A stretch of DNA of 64,000 nt from Antilocapra americana (GCA_007570785.1 ML664161.1:44906938-44970937); one strand, 5' to 3'. Counted from the first letter of the stretch, positions 11,800-24,637 are shown. Notes: generated by a model not told the origin, from the sequence alone. Translations and numbers: made by a program.

Positions 11800-12480
11800 A
11801 CGCACCTCAGCAACAACTGTGTTGATGAAAAGCTAATCAATAGTTAATCTAAGAAAGAAATAGAAGTTTCTCTTTGAGCCAACCTGAGGATTATAAACTG
11901 AGAGATGGTCTTTCTGAAAGTTCTGAGGTCTGTTCCACCCATCAGAGATCAAAGTAGGGCTATGTGAGTTCTTAAGACAGACAGTTATGTATCATTTGAC
12001 AGCTTACAGATCAACACCTACAGAATGAGTAGCAGGTCATAGGTCATAGTAGCCCCTGGTGGGATTAAAAGGAAGGTTATCCTCTAGGGAGGCCTGATTA
12101 ATCCAGATGCGCACACACAGTACACCCTACAGGGGGTAGGGTGGAGGGAGAAGACCCAAACAGGCAAAAAAAGATTTTATGTTTAAATTTTTCTCATCTT
12201 GCCATAAAATATGAATTTTATTTCATCAACCATCAGGAAACTTTGTAAGGAAAAAAAAGGTTTATTACTCACAGGTCCTGGAGGATATATACACAGCAAG
12301 GCTGGAGGGAGAGCAAAGACCTGGGGTTCTGCTTGTTTTAGGGTTGAGGTGAGGTTTGCAAGTTACTCTTTATTGGTGAATTTTAAACATAAGACTGAGG
12401 GTCAGTTATGTAGTTGACCTAGGGGTCTCTAATAGGGGAAGTTCATGGGGTTGCTGGATCTTTAGGTAGCTGTGTAGCTG
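11800..12480 (-). repeat. Possible old LTR-retrotransposon fragment
   Basis: The tracts 'ttgagccaacctgaggatta' and 'ggtttattactcacaggtcc' resemble antisense LTR sequence of mammalian endogenous retroelements. Boundaries and family are uncertain, and no coding remnant was recognised. Confidence 0.3.
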
Positions 12481-13039
12481 GCAACATGCTTATTTGAAAT
12501 AGATTCGTTGAAAATGGATGCCTCGACAATCAAAATTTTAATGTTAAGCATTTACATTACAATCAAAAAAACTGTCAGGCACTTATACTAAAAGTGATGA
12601 GAGGCAAAGGGCCAGTTGTAACAGAATTCAGTAGGTGCTTCAAAAAGGCCACTGGACTTGGGAAAACTACTGGTCTTTGCCCTGACTTGTTACTTTCCCT
12701 AGGACTTAGTTCTCAACTCCAAGTAAGATAGGCTTTTAGGTAATAGAATGCAAAGTTCAGAGATTTCCTATCATCCAATCAATGTTAAATTCTCAGAGAA
12801 CCCAGACTTCATAATTCAGAATCCAGTTCTGAGTTGTTATGGGAATGGGGAAGGTATTAAGCAACTTCACTGCATTCTTCCCAGCACAGTGCACTGCTGC
12901 AGCAGAGATCCAAAGGGGTCATCACCTCTAACACACCGGCATCCTCATCATTGCCTTCAGGCTTGAGCGTCCAAGGAATTCGGGCTGGCAAGGACTGTGA
13001 GCTTCCTGAACATTTAAGGAGTCCCTTCAACAGGCATAT

Positions 13040-13140
13040 GCTTGTTCAACACAAATTTCCTAATTTGGGGACCACATGCATCACCTGAAGCTTGGAAAAC
13101 TAGGCAGCCCTCGGACAGACTCCAGAGTTCTTAACTATTA
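13040..13140 (+). repeat. Possible MER5A-like hAT fragment
   Basis: The stretch 'ggggaccacatgcatcacct' then 'gaagcttggaaaactaggca' recalls the MER5A centre. It is short and diverged. Confidence 0.35.
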
Positions 13141-13654
13141 ATGCTTCCTTCTAGAAAGCAAAAGAATGGTCCTCCATCCTCAATCCATGGGTTAATACAT
13201 GTGCCAAGGAGGCTGCTTGTGAAGGGGTGGGGTGATTTTAAACATCCAAAACTGACCTTGGGCAAAATTTTCTTTGGCTTTTCTCCTCCACCATAAGCAT
13301 TCCTTTCCTCTCTCTGGCCCTTCTCTCATGAACCATTCTGGCTTTCATGAACAGATGGCTACAACTGATTTGGTGTAACTGACAGGCTAAAAGTTCCACC
13401 CTTTCCAAGGACATTTACAACATGGGGGAAGTTCATTGAAGAGAGGCAGAAGGGAACAGCTTGGGAAACCATTTCTGAAAGACTGCTAATCTCTGTAAGC
13501 AAGCCTCACTTTTCTTCCTAAAAATGTTGGAGAAAGAGTAAATTTATCTTGCAGATTTCACCGTTATTCTGTTTGCTTTCTTTAGTCCTTTTTCCTAGCT
13601 TTGGCTTGCTTCTTGCTGTGAGCACTCTTCAGAGAGCCGTATTAGAACAATGTA

Positions 13655-13855
13655 GCCAGTATGCTCAGTCACTCAGTTGTGTCCAACTCTTTGCGACCCC
13701 ATGGACTGTAGCCCTCAAAGCTGCTCTGTCCATAGAATTTTTCAGGCAGGAATACTGGAGTAGGTTGCCATTTCTTACTCCAGGGGATCTTTCAGATTCA
13801 GGGATCAAACCTGTGTCTCTTTCATCTCCTCTTTACCACTAGCACCACCTGGGTA
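13655..13855 (-). repeat. Bov-tA type SINE
   Basis: 'gtcactcagttgtgtccaac' and 'gcgaccccatggactgtagc' on the plus strand, ending at an antisense tRNA-like head near 13855. Confidence 0.9.
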
Positions 13856-13859
13856 GGTA

Positions 13860-15225
13860 CAGGCAGGAATATATCCAAATTTGACAAGACTTGATCAAGA
13901 ATAGCTGAAAGCCTTGATGTATAAAAGGAACCATCTAGTCATTCCAGTTCTTAATCCAAGATACTATTTTCAGGTTATGCTCAAGTTACATGGTGAATCT
14001 ATCATTTATTATATTTATGGTATTTTCTATGTATTCTGATAGAAACCAGGAATACAGAACTGAAGGACATCTCTCAGTACAGATTAGTAGAGAACATCTA
14101 TGTACCAGTCAATTATAAGACCATATATAGAAATATAGAATCAATGATGGGGGAGAGGTGTGAGGAAAGGACCAGGGAGGGAAAAGTGATGACAATTCTT
14201 CAGTTAGTTCTTCAATCTTTTGGAAGCTAGAATTATTCCATTGCTCTTCCTGTCAGGTTCCATGCGATTTGAACAAATACCTCATATTGACTTCATTGTC
14301 ACCACGGTCAATGGCTTTATACTCCTGCGAACTTTTTACCTCTCCCAGATTTAAGAAGTTGTCTGGATGTCGATGGAAAGATGGTGGCACTAATATTAAT
14401 TCATTCATAAACACTACCCCCTCCCTGAAATAAAACAAAATGAACAGTAAGTATGAATTTCTATTAGAAGAAAACTTCTTCAAGATTGGAACTAGGGAAT
14501 GGATTTGATCTCAAAGCATGAAATTGGAGTGATGTGTGCCCACTTACCATCCTCACCTTAGGGAAACTGAGCACTAGGAAATGCAAGAAACAACTTGTGG
14601 TCTATGGCCCAGGCAAGAATCAGCTGTGGCTGAGAGGCCAAAGATAAGTGACAAGCTATGTCCTGCCTTTCCCTCCCCCTAACTTCCTAACTGGAAAAAG
14701 GGGATTTGGAGATAAGGGTATAGATATGGAAGATGTAGTTAGTTTACAGCTAGAGGAGAAAAGCCCTCTTCATCTCTGGGGACAATATGGTGTCTGTTTT
14801 TTTTTGACCCTTGGCCAAGTTAAGGGCAGTGAGATTTACAATGTTGTTTTAAGTTTGAATCTACCCTGGGGATCCCCAGGGTTAATTTCTTTAATGATGG
14901 GTTTCCAACTGGCCTAACAGATTATGCAAACCTGACTGCATAGTTAGAGGGGCATAAAAATCCTGGGAAATAGTTCCAGCTGGAGACTGCAGTCTCGGTG
15001 TAATAAGGACCCTGGGAGTTTAGACATGGGTTCTCTCTTGAAATCCCAATGTCTACACTCTCCTTTCTGCACTCTTCTTGCTGCACCTGTATCTTTGCCT
15101 TACACAGAAGTCTTATGTGAATGTGCTCTCTGGAGTCTGGTGAGTCCTTTCAAATACATGAACATGAGAAATCTTTGTAGCAGGGCAACAACACTCAAAT
15201 GTTAAGTTTGGAAACAAATAGTATG
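13860..15225. other. Intergenic sequence, nothing recognised
   Basis: Unique AT-rich sequence without a supportable gene. Confidence 0.5.
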
Positions 15226-15227
15226 AC

Positions 15228-15470
15228 CATGTGTGTATGCTCGGTCATGTCCAACTCTTTGCAACTCATAGACTGTAACCCCCTAGGTTTTATGTCCATG
15301 GGATTTTCCAGGCAAGAATACTGGAGTGGGTTGCCATTTCCTTCTCCAGGGGATCTTCTTTAAGACTTCTCCAGAATCTTAAAGACTTTGTATTTATCAC
15401 ATACATCTTCCCAATCCAAGGACTGAACTCACATCTCCTGATATTTTTACCACTGAGCCAGCTGGAAAGA
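15228..15470 (-). repeat. Bov-tA type SINE with internal insertion
   Basis: A typical left part to 15356 and a typical antisense tRNA-related part from about 15407. They are separated by roughly 50 bases of foreign sequence, where intact copies are contiguous. Confidence 0.8.
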
Positions 15471-15473
15471 CTA

Positions 15474-15510
15474 TATACATACATACATCCATCCATACAT
15501 ATATAATATA
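15474..15510. repeat. (CATA/CATC)n imperfect microsatellite
   Basis: Tandem catac/catcc units follow the SINE directly and lead into AT-rich sequence. Confidence 0.7.
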
Positions 15511-16800
15511 GCAGGGAAACTTCTTGGCAACACTAAATGATAAAAAAAAGAGATTTATAATTAAAAAAAAAGGTGACAAGAATGATTTTTCAGATAAGCC
15601 ATCATTTATATTAAATAGTTATAGAAAGTAATAAAAATGCAAAACTTCTTTGAATAGTAATATGACTAGAAAAAAATTGCAGTTAGTAGGTAGTTATTAG
15701 ACACTAAAAAGTAAAGAAATAAAAAACCTCAGGAAATGTATCAAAGACACTCTCAGAAGAGAAAAATCTATTTTAACACAGCTCCCAGCTATTGGGATGA
15801 ATTGGCATTTAAAAGCTATGAATGGGCAAGTTATGTCATGAACAAATAAAGTTTTATTAGCTATGATGATTGGAATTATAAACTAGAAGGCAAACTATTA
15901 ATTCTTGAAAGGAAAGGTACATAATAAAACACTTAAAAAAGAACTTCTGAATTTCATCATAGCCATGACAGCTCAAATCCAAGAGGCCACCACCATTTTG
16001 TGTCATACTAAGAAGCACTGTTAGTTAAATATATTACTTACCAGTCATTTAAAATTTTCATCTTGTCTAAAGAGTCTTAAAGACGTTCTATTTCTCATGT
16101 AGCATTTTATGATTGCATAAAAAAGGAAACTACAAGTTAAATCAATTGCACTAGTTCTAAAACACCTTCCAGCCTGAATCTCTTGAATCACTTCTTGACA
16201 CTCAGTGCTGTGGATGTCTGAGGTTTTCCAGGCAGATATTCCCTACACCACTGAGAGATGTGATGATGCTAAAGCCTTTTAAGAAAATTTCTTTGCTGTC
16301 TCCAGGATCTTCTTCCAAGATACTGACACTCATTCTGTAAAATCTGATGCTGACGTGTTCTTGATCTTACCAGGAGATATCACAAAAGGTGTTTAGACAA
16401 CAACTAGGACTCTTATTCTATCCTCAAATGGTCATTAAGTGGTTTGTTGACAGAAATATCAATAAGTTGTATGCCCAGGCCAAAGGCCAGCTTGTGCATG
16501 CAAAGACAACTTCATCCTTACTGTCAGGAGGCAGCAGCTATATTAACATGCCATTGCTTAACACACCCCAACTTGAAAGATTGTAATATGAAAACATATG
16601 AGTCCTAGAATAGATGAAATACACTATAGTGGACCTGGATAAAATTCTAAGAGCTTATTAAGAAAAATTGGGAGTTGGAAGGAAATGCAATAACCTAAGT
16701 TCCACATTTTTCAGTGAAAGGAGTCAATGACCATATTTTGAGGTTGAAACATTTTTATAAATGTAAAGTTCAAAGTTTGCTTTTTAAAAATGTTACAGTT
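15511..16800. other. Intergenic AT-rich sequence
   Basis: Low-complexity A-rich runs and unique sequence. No gene and no clear young repeat. Confidence 0.5.
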
Positions 16801-16828
16801 TTAAAATGTTACAGTTTAAAAATCTTAT

Positions 16829-17240
16829 TATGCAGAGTGAAGTAAGCCAAAAAGAAAAACACCAATACAGTATACTAACCCATATATATGGAATTCGGAA
16901 AGATAGTAACAGTAACCCTGTATGTGAGACAGCAAAAGAGACGCAGATGTATAGAACAGTCTTCTGGACTCTGTGGGAGAGGGCGAGGGTGGGATGATTT
17001 GGGAGAATGGCCTTGAAACATGTATATTATAATATGTGAAATGTATCACCAGTCCTGGTTTGATGCATGATACAGAGCTGGTGCACTAGGATGACCCATA
17101 GAGATGGGATGGGGAGGGAGGTGGGAGGGGGTTCAGGATGGGGAACACATGTACACCCATGGCAGATTCATGTCAGTGTATGGCAAAACCAATACAATAT
17201 TGTAAAGTAAAAATAAAAAAAATTATTAAAAAAATGTAAA
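16829..17240 (+). mobile_element. 5'-truncated L1 (3' end), sense on plus strand
   Basis: Begins with the L1 3' segment 'cagagtgaagtaagccaaaa', passes through the G-rich 'gggaggtgggagggggttca' tract and 'ggcaaaaccaatacaatatt', and ends in an interrupted poly-A. This is typical of ruminant L1 3' UTR copies. Confidence 0.92.
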
Positions 17241-17244
17241 AGTA

Positions 17245-17935
17245 AATACAAGCAACGAAACAGACTAAAAGTTTAAGTTGAATAAATCTAAAATATGACA
17301 AGAAACTTTCAAATTGGCATAAAATATAAAACCAGTATCAACTTTCTCGAAAAGGTTTTTACACAAAGGATGAAGCAAACAACAATAAAAAAAATTCAAT
17401 AAAATGTGCAAATAACAAGAGGAAGAGTATAGATCTTACTTTCCAACCAAGTGTATAAAAACTAGAAATCAACAAAAGTATGAATAAAATCCTCAATGAC
17501 ACTGCTCTTGACTCAAAACAGAATTAGAAAAATAATGACAATTTTATATTTTAAAGTCTTTGGGCTAGAGTCTACTTACTCCAGGGAATTTTTCTACTAG
17601 CTATAAACATGTTCATTAACAAGCAAGGAAGAAAATAAATGCATTTGAAATAGATAAGATGGAAAAACAACAAATTAAACTTTAGAAAAGCAGGGCATAA
17701 TAAACTTTAATAAAGTAAAAATTACTTAGAAACTGCTCTTTATTTTTTAAAAAGACAAGAGACATTATTCAAACACAAAGTCAAAAATGAGAAAGAATAT
17801 AGAACTAGAGTAAAAAAGAAATGAAAAGAATTATGAGCGTGATTCATAAATCCCTATTCAAATAAATTTGAAAACCTAGATGGTTAAAATATAAATGATC
17901 GAGTGAATCAAGAAGAGGATGAGATGAAACAAAGA
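17245..17935. other. Intergenic A-rich sequence
   Basis: Very A-rich and of low information. It may include older LINE sequence, but I cannot name it. Confidence 0.4.
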
Positions 17936-17940
17936 TCATT

Positions 17941-18210
17941 GTGGGGAAAAAAGTACTTGTCAAAAAAGTGCCAAGCCTAGGCGATTTTATTGGTGCGCTC
18001 TTTCAAAGCTTCAGGGAACACATAGAGCTGACGCTTTTAAAATCTTTCCAGGGCATTGCAGCAATGGGAGTTGGCAGCTCGAACCACACCACATCCGTAT
18101 GGGATTGCTGGGGACGTGGATTGATAAACCGCAGCAGGATTAAATGCATTACCAGCATTGTCAGCGGGTTTCAGTTATCTTGGCAGAGACAGGATGGAGC
18201 GTGAAGCAAG
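17941..18210. other. Unexplained CpG-bearing block
   Basis: About 250 bp of balanced, complex sequence with roughly nine CpGs inside a strongly A-rich region. An 87-codon plus-strand frame that does not begin with ATG and a 40-50 codon minus-strand frame cross it, and neither matches a protein I recognise. It could be a processed pseudogene fragment, an exapted element or a conserved non-coding element. No function is claimed. Confidence 0.4.
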
Positions 18211-18493
18211 TAAAACAGCAAGTGAGGACAGAAATTCCACAGATCTGTTAGGGAGCTTATCGTTGAGTCCATCTGAGCAAAATAGCACCTTCTCACTAAA
18301 CTATTTGAATTGAAAATTTAATGGTTAATTTATAGCTTTATTCTTTAATTCTAAGTGTTTTGTTTTCATATAAAAGCTATAAGCAAGAAGCTTATACTTT
18401 ATGTCTGTATGTATTTATAGTAAAGTAGAAAATGGCCAACTCTTGAGATCTGTGATTATTTTTTTCTTTTGAAGGCAGGATTTTTATTATCAG

Positions 18494-18705
18494 GGGCTTC
18501 CCTGGTGACTCAGTGGTAAAGAATCCACCTGCCAATGCAGGAGACTCAGGTTTGACCTCAGGGACAGATAGAGCTACTGAAGGAAACGGCAACCCATTCC
18601 AGTATCCTTGCCTGGAAAATTCATGGACAAGAGGAGCTTGGCGGGCTACAGTTCACAGGTCGCAAAGAGTCGGACATGGCTTAGTGACTAAACAACAGCA
18701 ACCAA
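18494..18705 (+). repeat. Bov-tA type SINE
   Basis: The tRNA-like head 'ggcttccctggtgactcagt' is at the left, followed by the Bov-A core with 'gtcgcaaagagtcggacatg' and a short A/CA-rich tail. Confidence 0.92.
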
Positions 18706-19950
18706 TATATTAGTCAATTTCAGAAAGCTTGCTCTAGGCTTTAGAGAAAGAAAACAACTCTCTTTCCTTTGGGTTTGACTTTTTCTGCCTCTGCTTGGCA
18801 GAAACTCATACTAAAATGGTAAGAGTTTGCAAGAAAAATCAGGACTTAAGTAAAAGGAGAGGTTGCCAAGGAGGACCTACAAGAGCAGGATTCCCTGCAG
18901 CCATACATGATCTAACTCAACTCTAAGCTGTTGCTTCCCTACAAGGATTCAGACACAAAACTCTTAGAGTTATAAACAAGAAACTCTTTCCTTAGAGCCG
19001 CCTCTGCATATGGACCTTGAAAACCTCTGGCCCAGGACACAGCTGGCCAAGGATTTGAGATCCTGGGTCTAAGCCATTTTTCCCTCTAAAACCAGTGGCT
19101 ACACCCTGCTTCCCCTTGGGATTAGGTGCACTCCTGGATAGAAGTTTGATCCTAGGACCAGTGACGAAGCTGGAATCAGGTCACTGCAGGACATACTTGT
19201 GGTCCAACCGAAGGCTATTCAAAAACTATGGAGAGAGCAGATTCAGCACATTAGCTGTGGGTCATAACTGCTTAGAAGAGTATCTAAAAACCCTTGGAAA
19301 TCACTTAGTCCAACTTCTATACCAATGACAGAATTGCTTCTGAATCATCTGGTTGATACAATCTCTCCTTAACACTTCAGTGATGGAGAGTTTACTACTC
19401 CTCTCTAGTACTCTTCAAGAGGGCCTTCTCCGTTGTTGGAAAGTACCATTTGTTGGAAAAGTCTTCTTATAAGGAGAGAATAAGCATTACCCTATAACTT
19501 GTTCTTTAGAACAGAAAAGAAGTCTACTTTTCCCACATGACCATCATTCTTCTCAGATTATGCACTTGATAGAGGAACATCCAAGATGATAGGATGTGGT
19601 TTCTAGGCTTTGTACCTTATGAAGGTATGAAGAGAATTATTCTTTTATTATTAAAACAGTAGCACCCACAAAGTACAGGTGTCCTTTGGTATCTGCAGGG
19701 GATTTGATCCAGGACCCACTGAGGATACCAAAATCCGAGGATGCTCAAGTCCCACAGCCTGCCCTTTATAGCTTCAGTTATATACCTGAGGATTCAACCA
19801 ACCAGTGATCATATAGTATTCATTGGAAAAAAAAATCTGCGTGTAAGTGGACCTGTATAGGTTAAACCTGTGTTGAGTGGTCAACTATACTCCAGTGCAT
19901 CCACATCAGAACTTCACATTTCATTTAGTTCCAGCTCCTTCCTTCTAATT
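18706..19950. other. Intergenic sequence
   Basis: Unique and old-repeat sequence. No supportable gene. Confidence 0.5.
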
Positions 19951-19957
19951 TGTAAAT

Positions 19958-20428
19958 TCAGTTCAGTTCAGTCGCTCAGTGGTGTCCGACTCTTTGTGAC
20001 CCCATGAACCGCAGCACGCCAGGCCTCCCTGTCCATCACCAACTCCCGGAGTCCACCCAAACCCATGTCCATTGAGTCAGTGATGCCATCCAGCCATCTC
20101 ATCCTCTGTCGTCCCCTTCTCCTTCTGCCTCCAATCCTTCCCAGCATCAGGGTCTTTTCCAATGAGTCAACTCTTCGCATGAGGTGGTCAAAGTACTGGA
20201 GTTTCAGTTTCAACATCAGACCTTCCAATGAACACCCAGGACTGATCTCCTTTAGGATGGACTGGTTCGATCTCCTTGCAGTCCAAGGGACTCTTAAGAG
20301 TCTTCTCCAACACCACAGTTTAAAAGCATCAATTCTTTGTCACTCAGCCTTTTTCACTGTCCAACTCTCACAACCATACATGACTACTGGAAAAAACATA
20401 GCCTTGACTAGATGAACCTTTGTTGTAA
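19958..20428 (-). mobile_element. BovB LINE 3' end (ART2A-like)
   Basis: The plus strand reads 'cagttcagtcgctcagtggt', then the 'ctgtccatcaccaactcccg' and 'ccttgactagatgaaccttt' blocks, which are the antisense 3' end of BovB. 5' truncated, about 470 bp. Confidence 0.92.
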
Positions 20429-21029
20429 GTAAGCACAAGTAAATCTTACTTTACACAAACAATGCTTTCCTGAAAAGGAGGGTGAAAAAAGTAACTGTAA
20501 ATGAGAAAATCAATCTCTATGAATTAGTGGAATCTGCTATTTAATATATTCTGTAGGCAATACCTTCACAAATAATACTGTTGCAATTTTATCTGTCACA
20601 TAAGTATGTTTTGTATGCTGTATTTCTTCAAAGTTAGGTCTTCCTAGAGCTGATTTTCTTTGCCTTTAAAATGAACTGCCATGATAAGGTAATCTTCCCG
20701 CTCACAGTACTCTGATGAAAAACCTATGACTAAGGTAAGAATTTTGTTATTCTCAGAAGTCAAGATCTACTGAAAGAGAAAGTTTAAAAGTTTTGAAATT
20801 AAAAATACTCTATATTCCACCTCATATGACAAAGTGGCAACACAAGGTAAAGGTTTAATAATTATTTTATTTATAAATATCCACCAACTCTTGCCATTCA
20901 TATTATTCTGGGTATCACAGGTGGATTGATAGTATTATATTTATCTGCATGAAAATTAGGGGCAAAAAAGATGTACAAATTGTATGAAAATGACACCTTA
21001 AAGCTCATATTTACAGTATAGTACTCTGT

Positions 21030-21130
21030 AAACACACAGGCCTGTTAGCTGAAGTCAGCTTTTATCCTATCGCCATCCAGCTGTACAGTCTTGGGCAAAT
21101 CGTTTCCTCATTTTTAAATTACCTATCATC
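21030..21130 (+). repeat. MIR SINE relic
   Basis: 'cagctgtacagtcttgggca' followed by 'tttcctcatttttaaattac'. Diverged. Confidence 0.5.
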
Positions 21131-21225
21131 TGACTTTTTTAACTCATAGACTCAGTTGGATGCATGCAAAAATACCTCTAAAAATACCATGCAGTTTAAC
21201 TGTGAAATAAGTTACTATAAAGTGC

Positions 21226-21231
21226 TTTATT
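21226..21231 (-). terminator. SLC35A5: Candidate SLC35A5 polyadenylation signal
   Basis: AATAAA on the minus strand, about 1.2 kb after the stop. Another candidate lies near 20868. The choice needs transcript ends. Confidence 0.3.
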
Positions 21232-21984
21232 TATGACTAGCCTTCCTGATTTTATAGTAACACTATTCATATTTCAGTAAAAGTCATTTGTTTGCAAAGT
21301 GACTCTTTTAAAAGGAACTCTTCTGCGCTAATCTTACTGACAATCTGGCATGATCTGGAGCCAGTGTCTTAACCTTTAGGAACAGAATATGCTAAAAATA
21401 CATAAAACAATCATAACTTCTAGCTAATAACTAATAAAAGTGGCTTATTAGTTCTCTGAAATAGAATAATCCAAAAGTGACATGCTCAAACTGGAGAAAA
21501 AACCCACCACAGCTGGTTTACGTGATGTAAAATACAAGTGAGGACTGGAAACCAACTTTCACCTAAATTGAAGCTCTTCTGTATAGAAAAACATCAAAGG
21601 ATAATCACTAAAACTAAAATTCCCCCAAAATTCCTAAAAATTAAAATTCTGAGCTTTTTGTTGAAAATTTTGTTTCTTTGGCAAAATATTTAGCACAGAC
21701 TACATTATTCTCAAATCAATGTTGTGGCTTTCAAGCAAATTTTTTAGAAAGAGTCACATTGCCTTTTGACTATCTCCATGATCTCAAAATTCAAAGGATA
21801 ACCTAAGTGATACTTATAATGATAAAAAAGTGAAGACTATGGCATGCAGAGCAGAACTACACAATTATGAATACCTAGCAAACTGATCTCTATTTGTATA
21901 CTTATAGGGTAAAGCTAACATGATTATACCTTTTTTTTGGAATGGAGGAAGAGGAAAATAATCTGCAGATATATCTTGACTTAC

Positions 21985-22182
21985 TAAGTGTGTGGGGTGT
22001 GCTCAGTCTTTGAGACCCCATGAACTATAGCCTATCTGGCTCCTCTGTCCAAAGAATTGTCCAGGCAAGAATACTGGAGCAGGTTTCCATTTCCTACTCC
22101 TGGGGATCTTCTCAACCCTGGGATTGAACCTGCATCTCCTGTAATGGATTCTTTACCACTGTGTCACCTGGTAAGTCCACAA
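21985..22182 (-). repeat. Bov-tA type SINE in the SLC35A5 3' region
   Basis: 'gctcagtctttgagacccca' to the antisense head near 22182. If the 21226 signal is used, this SINE lies inside the SLC35A5 3' UTR. Confidence 0.85.
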
Positions 22183-22415
22183 TGTACTAAGTGTCATGTC
22201 ATTAATGCAGTCTCCATACTATTACTCTTATGTCAGTTCCTTAGAACTTTTTAGCCTTTAGGTCCTCTAAGTTTTGGTTGAAATTATTTAGGGAATGGTT
22301 AGATATATGCAAAGAGTTTTATGCGTTAGAAATGTTCTTGGTTTATCAAAGTGAAAAGATAATTATCACACATAGTGAAAATGTTTGTGAGAGCTGCCAA
22401 CTATTTGGGTACCAC

Positions 22416-22484
22416 TTAGAAAGTATCTTCATCTGATTCAATATCACTCTTGGGTTTGGTAAGTCTTTCCAGTTCTTCTCCATC
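22416..22484 (-). CDS. SLC35A5: SLC35A5 exon 7, C-terminal tail and stop
   Basis: Acceptor 'ccctttag' ends at 22485, and the TAA stop occupies 22418-22416. It encodes DGEELERLTKPKSDIESD and then EDTF, a soluble acidic cytosolic tail with several serine-acidic (CK2-like) sites. The motif matches the SLC35A5 family C terminus. Phase 0 with the preceding exon. Confidence 0.95.
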   Translation of the reverse strand, partial: DGEELERLTKPKSDIESDEDTF

Positions 22485-23856
22485 CTAAAGGGAAACATGA
22501 AATCAGTAATTAATTAGGACAAAACTAGAAATGCTCCATGTTTGATGATTACTAATGAGAACCCTTACTAACAAATCACGGATTTTATTCAATTAAGCTA
22601 TAATCTGACTAAATGAAATGAAATCAATACTTATTCTTGGAAAATTAAGTTTAGACATATAATGAGATCATAAAAACTGGAATGCACTTCCATGTATTTG
22701 AATTTCAAAGTTAACAAGAGCAAAGTAAAGAGTGCCCTCTGCTGGTCCTGAAGGGAAATGACTAAAGGTTGCAGAAATAGGTATAAACTAGGCGTTGTTA
22801 CCTAAATTGATTTTCTTTTACCTAAAAAAGTGGGGCAAACAGTGTTATTAGACTTTTGGAAAAGAATACAGAACTTATAAATCTATACTCTGACTGAGAT
22901 CAGAGCAGGCTTCTAGTTTTCCATCTTAAGAATCTGTTGTATTAATGCCTCACTTCAGAGGCATTAATGAGAGAAGTTCTGCCATGAACTCTAACAAGCA
23001 ATAGGCTAACTTTCCCAGAGTAAAATGTTCATTGTATGAACTAGCATATGAAGTGTGTTCATTGTGCGAACTATCTCCTGTGTTCATGAGAACTGTAAAT
23101 TTAAACCTAGACAGAGGACTCTATCTCATGTTTTATTTAAACATATATAACTCCTAACTGGAGCTCCAAAAGATCACTATTCATTTGCTAATAGTATGAC
23201 TGGCAGACCTTCTTAAAACAATTATAAGAACTTAGGAGAATATTCACAATAACTGCATATGTACTCTTCTAGAAAACAGTTTTGGTCAGCGTGCAGAGAT
23301 CCTTTTGGGGGCCACCTTCTTAGTGAGATAAACAAGGCCTGCCCTTCAGGCACACTCTGGTTTATGGGTAACTACCAAGAAGGAAGGAGCCAGGCTTTCA
23401 ATTTAGTGATATATTTAACAAGACTTACTAATGGTGAAGATCAACTTTTCTTATAAATGAGGCTTTTCCCCTCAACTCTCAACTGGAGTGGGAATAATAA
23501 TGAATGGATAAGGAGTCAGACCTCATGGGTTTGTTACAAGTTCTTTCACTTACTATCTGTCACCCAGTAAGCCTTTCGGAGTCTGTTTCTTCATCGTAAA
23601 ACTATGGAGACTAGACAAGATAACCTATGAAGCATCTATCACTCTATAATAGTCTATGATACTCCAATTTATAATTTTTTTCAACCCTTGACGGTATTAT
23701 CATGAGCCCTTACACACAAGGAGTCCAACAAATGTTGAACGATTTTTAAACTCACAGGGATCAGATATGTTCTGTGATACAACAGCCCTGATCTATTTCT
23801 TTTCTCATATAACCATGCTTTGAATTTAGGGAGCAGCAACATCCTCACAAACTTAC
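22485..23856 (-). other. SLC35A5: SLC35A5 intron 6
   Basis: A GT-AG intron, with a MIR relic around 23500-23650 on the plus strand. No young SINE and no other exon seen. Confidence 0.9.
23500..23660 (+). repeat. MIR SINE relic
   Basis: 'ggagtcagacctcatgggtt' through 'cgtaaaactatggagactag' is the MIR order in sense orientation. Confidence 0.6.
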
Positions 23857-24637
23857 CCCACTGGAGCGCTCCCAAAGAGTGCCATTTAGATCTCGAATCC
23901 TTTCTTTCCTTGGTACATATTCCACACCTTGAGGATTGCTGGCATTGTAAATAAGTATGGAGAGAAGAACTGATGGGGCTTCTAAGAAAAACTCCAGGGA
24001 GGGCCTGAAGTCAAAGACCAAGACAGACACCGTTGTGATGACGACAGTGGTGACCTGCGCCATCAAGACATGGAACATGTTATCCAGGAACTTCAGAATA
24101 AAGGCCACCGAGAGGCCCTGGAATGCAGTTACAAAAATAAGGGCCACTGAAAATGCATTGTGGCCATAAAAAACCCCACAATTCTTAATCTGATCACGGT
24201 TACTGCTCTGAAGGCCCAACGTCAGTCCATTGAAAAGAACGCCAAAGAAATAGAGTTTGCTGTTCTGTACGAAAATGCTTTCGGTGAGTTGGTTCCCTTC
24301 CTTCAGTATCTTTTCATTGTAGATATTGGCCATCGAAGAAATAAAACACTGGACTATAATAAGAACATGGCCCAAGCCAAGACGGATGTGACTGAAAACT
24401 CTGGCCGTCGTGTTCCACTGAGCTTCAGAAAATGTCCACTCCTTGGCTGTGCAGTTGTCTTTACTGGGACACTCACTTCTGAAGAGAAGACAGGAATTGG
24501 ATGGGCTGAAGAGGGCGTCATGATGAAATCCATGTCCTGCCAGGCTATGCTGTGAGGTCTCAGTCCCAGAAGTGAGGGCCACAATAGACAAAAACAGAAT
24601 AAGAAGGGAAGCCCATTGTATCCCGTTTAGATGCCTC
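23857..24637 (-). CDS. SLC35A5: SLC35A5 exon 6, main transporter exon
   Basis: A 781-bp exon, the largest, encoding residues 143-403. Acceptor 'ttgaacag' ends at 24638, and the donor 'gtaag' starts at 23856. It holds predicted helix 5 (IQWASLLILFLSIVALTSG), a lumenal loop with N-glycosylation sequons NCT and NTT, helix 6 (VLIIVQCFISSMANIY) with the following NEKILKEGNQLTESIF loop, helix 7 (LYFFGVLFNGLTLGL), helix 8 (FSVALIFVTAFQGLSVAFIL), helix 9 (VLMAQVTTVVITTVSVLVF) and helix 10 (APSVLLSILIYNAS). This is the nucleotide-sugar transporter fold. An open frame of 266 codons that starts in the preceding intron covers it, and its first codons are intronic. The antisense open frame of 131 codons in the same place is a shadow. 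Confidence 0.98.

Noticed and set aside
13549..13842. 97-codon frame with a hydrophobic start
   Set aside because: Most of it is translated Bov-tA SINE sequence, so it is not a gene.
17941..18204. 87-codon open frame as a gene
   Set aside because: No ATG start (GTG), no recognised homology and no promoter or splice context. The block is kept only as an unexplained sequence.
24160..24555. 131-codon plus-strand frame opposite SLC35A5 exon 6
   Set aside because: It is the antisense shadow of the transporter exon, whose sense frame has clear family motifs, phases and splice sites.
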